Positions 62,252 through 64,000 of a stretch of 64,000 nt of DNA are shown here, one piece after another; the stretch's first letter is position 1, and every line of letters starts with the position of its first letter. Made by a program: the position numbers and the translations under genes. Source of the stretch: Persicimonas caeni. Its GTDB lineage: Bacteria; Myxococcota_A; Bradymonadia; Bradymonadales; Bradymonadaceae. The notes under the pieces were generated by a model, which did not search any database, was not told where the DNA came from, and was given only the letters and a program-made list of their open reading frames with translations. Location: the NCBI RefSeq assembly GCF_006517175.1, contig NZ_CP041186.1:2259001-2323000 (forward strand). Direction: 5' to 3'.

Positions 62252-62465
62252 GCTTACCCCCGGTGACGAGGTCGAGATTGAGCTCGCTTCCGGCAATGAG
62301 GTTGGGATCTTGAAAACGATTTGCCGATTCGGTCGCTAGGGCGTAGGACTAAGTGCTAGTCGGTCGAAAATGCGACCTCGTCACCGAATGCTAGTCGGTC
62401 GAAAATGCGACCTCGTCACCGAATGCTAGTCGGTCGAAAATGCGACCTCGTCACCGGGGCTAAGC
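62252..62465. mobile_element. 214-bp element with 23-bp inverted ends and 35-bp tandem repeats
   Basis: GCTTACCCCCGGTGACGAGG (62252 onward) matches the reverse complement of 62443-62465 at 22 of 23 positions. Inside, a 35-bp unit containing GGTCGAAAATGCGACC and CGACCTCGTCACCG is repeated at 62354, 62389 and 62424, each carrying a partial copy of the inverted end. The rest of the 484-bp gap holds only a hairpin at 62224-62247. Confidence 0.78.
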
Positions 62466-62549
62466 TCAGCCGGGCGCGCCTCGCGCGACCGGCGTAGCGC
62501 CCCCCCGGCGAGGCTCGCAGCTCTACAAGACCTCAACCTTAAAGCCCCT

Positions 62550-64000
62550 ATGAACCTCACCTTCAAAGTCCCCGTCGAGCATCACCCCAAGACTCTCTCG
62601 CAGCTTCTGCGCCGCGCGTGGCTCGACGCCACCGAGGAGCAGCTCGCCAAGGCGTTCGCCGACGGCAACGTGCGCATCAACGAGCGGCTGTCGAAGAACC
62701 CAGACAAGGTGCCCTCGCCCGACGAGGAGGTCACCGCCGCGGTCGGCGCCGGCGAGGAGCCGTTCGGGCTTCCCGAAGCGGCCGAGCTCGCCCGCGGCGA
62801 GGGCTGGGTGGTGGTGGAGAAGCCAGTCGGCATGCCCGGAACGCTCGATCGCGACGACCCGATGAACTCGGTCTTGTTTTTGGCCGACACGCTCGGGCTC
62901 GACCGCGACACATTTACGCCGGTGTGGGAGATGCCCGCCGAGGGAGGCGGGCCGTGGCTCTTTGGCGATGATCCACAGAATGCCGACGAGCTTTTGGAGG
63001 CGTGGGCCTCCGGCGAGCTCATGATCACCTGGGTGGTGCTCACGCCGACGCCGGGGCGCGCCCAGGGGCGCATCGAGGCGGCGCACGGCATACCGATCGA
63101 CTACAGCGCCACCCAGATCCGCGAGGGCATCGCCGAGCTTCAGCTCACCCCGATGCCCCAGCAGGCGGAGTTCGAGGATGCGCCCGACCCGGTCGAGCTT
63201 GTGCTCGACGCGCTCGCCAAGGCGCAAATCCCGGTGCTCGGCGACGCGCAGCGCGGCGGCTATATGATCGACGGCGGACTTCGCCTACGCGTGACGGCGC
63301 TGTACCAGGCGGGCAGCGACCTCGCTCATAGCTGGAACCCCGACGAGGATTGGTGGCCCACCGACCCGGTGGTCGAGCTTCCCGAAGAAGAGGAAGAAGA
63401 GATCCCGCGCAAAAAGAGCAAGCGCCGCAAAGAAGAGATTGAAGAGCTTCTGGTCTCGGCCAAGACCATCGAGGTGCTCACCCGCCACGGCCACCCGTGG
63501 GTGCTCGCCGACCGCCAGACCGGCAGCCGCGGGCACCTGGCGCCCGGCAGCGTCGTCCAGCTCGTGGGCACCGACGGGGCGACCGGTCCGACTGCGCTCG
63601 TCGAAGGCACCGGCAAGCTCGCCGCGCGGGTGTGGAGCAGCGATCGCGAGGCGGCCGAATACTTCGCCGACGAGGTCGACATGCGCGTCGACGAGGCGTT
63701 TACCCGCCGCGCCGACCTGCTCGGCCAGACTCAGAAGACCGACCTCTTCCGGCTCATCCACAGCGAAGCCGACGGCCTGCCGGGCCTGCAGCTCGACCGC
63801 GTCGGCCCGCTGCTCCGGGCGACGCTGGTGGGCGCGACCGCCTTCGGCTTCCGCGAGCGCGTCTACCAGAATATCCTCGATTTCGACCCCGAGATGATGA
63901 TTCTGGAGGTCGAGCACCTGCGCGATATCCGCACCGAGGAGATGCCCGAGGCGCGCGTGGTCGCCAAAGGCGCGTCCTACGTGCGCCCCGGCGAGCGCGT
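62550..64000 (+). CDS. Degenerate RluA-like domain fused to RlmI-type rRNA methyltransferase, 3' partial
   Basis: Open from ATG 62550 to the window end (at least 483 codons). Residues 1-250 follow the RluA pseudouridine synthase plan: an S4-like start, GWVVVEKPVGMPGT, and a late IPVLGDAQRGG, RLRVTALYQAG. The active-site HRLD block aligns with WEMP, so the catalytic Asp appears lost. An acidic/basic linker (about 280-295) leads to an RlmI-like PUA domain (LTRHGHPWVLADRQTG) and FRLIHSEADGLPGLQLDRVG, the usual entry to the SAM-dependent methyltransferase domain, whose SAM motifs are beyond the window. Confidence 0.78.
   Translation, partial: MNLTFKVPVEHHPKTLSQLLRRAWLDATEEQLAKAFADGNVRINERLSKNPDKVPSPDEEVTAAVGAGEEPFGLPEAAELARGEGWVVVEKPVGMPGTLDRDDPMNSVLFLADTLGLDRDTFTPVWEMPAEGGGPWLFGDDPQNADELLEAWASGELMITWVVLTPTPGRAQGRIEAAHGIPIDYSATQIREGIAELQLTPMPQQAEFEDAPDPVELVLDALAKAQIPVLGDAQRGGYMIDGGLRLRVTALYQAGSDLAHSWNPDEDWWPTDPVVELPEEEEEEIPRKKSKRRKEEIEELLVSAKTIEVLTRHGHPWVLADRQTGSRGHLAPGSVVQLVGTDGATGPTALVEGTGKLAARVWSSDREAAEYFADEVDMRVDEAFTRRADLLGQTQKTDLFRLIHSEADGLPGLQLDRVGPLLRATLVGATAFGFRERVYQNILDFDPEMMILEVEHLRDIRTEEMPEARVVAKGASYVRPGER

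Noticed and set aside
62354-62456. 35-bp repeats as a CRISPR array
   Set aside because: Units are head-to-tail without spacers and belong to an inverted-repeat element.

Overview
The window is GC-rich, tightly packed bacterial DNA. A split F-type ATP synthase operon with paired b and b' subunits, many small lipoproteins and a full minor-pilin/PilY1 operon suggest a deltaproteobacterial-grade Gram-negative, possibly Myxococcota/Bradymonadales-like. This is inferred from gene content and protein style; no rRNA gene, tRNA gene or CRISPR array was recognised.

Layout. 1-5391 (+): helicase-associated-domain protein (5' end outside the window), SDF-family dicarboxylate/amino acid symporter, and an envelope protein ending in a GT51 peptidoglycan glycosyltransferase. 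5401-10726 (-): two RlaP-like nucleotidyltransferases separated by a repeat-embedded 165-bp inverted-repeat element, an MFS transporter, a VWA lipoprotein and a class I glutamine-amidotransferase-like hydrolase. 10894-12312 (+): four tandem small lipoproteins that look like one diverged family. 12364-16096 (-): aspartokinase/homoserine dehydrogenase and cystathionine gamma-synthase. 16212-28259 (-): SpoIID-domain and PEGA-domain proteins, then the fimT-pilV-pilW-pilX-pilY1-lipoprotein operon. 28545-30733 (+): an outer-membrane barrel candidate overlapping a seven-heme lipoprotein cytochrome. 31045-39923: S1-like protein, four further lipoproteins (one glutamine-rich, one RCC1-repeat), a low-complexity membrane-anchored protein, a TPR protein and a truncated Hint/polymorphic-toxin remnant. 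40626-47419 (-): ATP synthase b', b, delta, alpha, gamma, beta, epsilon; subunits a and c are not here. 48848-54733 (+): 2-oxoglutarate dehydrogenase E1, E2 and E3. 54879-62065 (-): truncated hemoglobin, an unknown 599-aa protein, a P-loop NTPase, an M42 peptidase and an AidB-like acyl-CoA dehydrogenase. 62550-end (+): a pseudouridine-synthase-like domain fused to an RlmI-type methyltransferase, cut by the window edge.

Metabolically the segment links carbon oxidation (SucAB-Lpd, acyl-CoA dehydrogenase) with ATP synthesis and possible outer-membrane electron transfer. The rest is dominated by envelope and surface functions.

The most unusual signal is the intergenic DNA. It holds several distinct families of small structured repeats: period-10 TTAG arrays, three different inverted-repeat elements of 165-214 bp, two matching 218-bp paired-REP elements with a solo half copy, two-hairpin 75-bp repeats, AACACGGTGYCTG repeats, hexanucleotide microsatellites and pyrimidine-rich hairpins. 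Protein-level oddities are a roughly 50-residue insertion in AtpD, a degenerate pseudouridine synthase fused to a methyltransferase, and tandem ribosome-binding/start modules ahead of pilY1.
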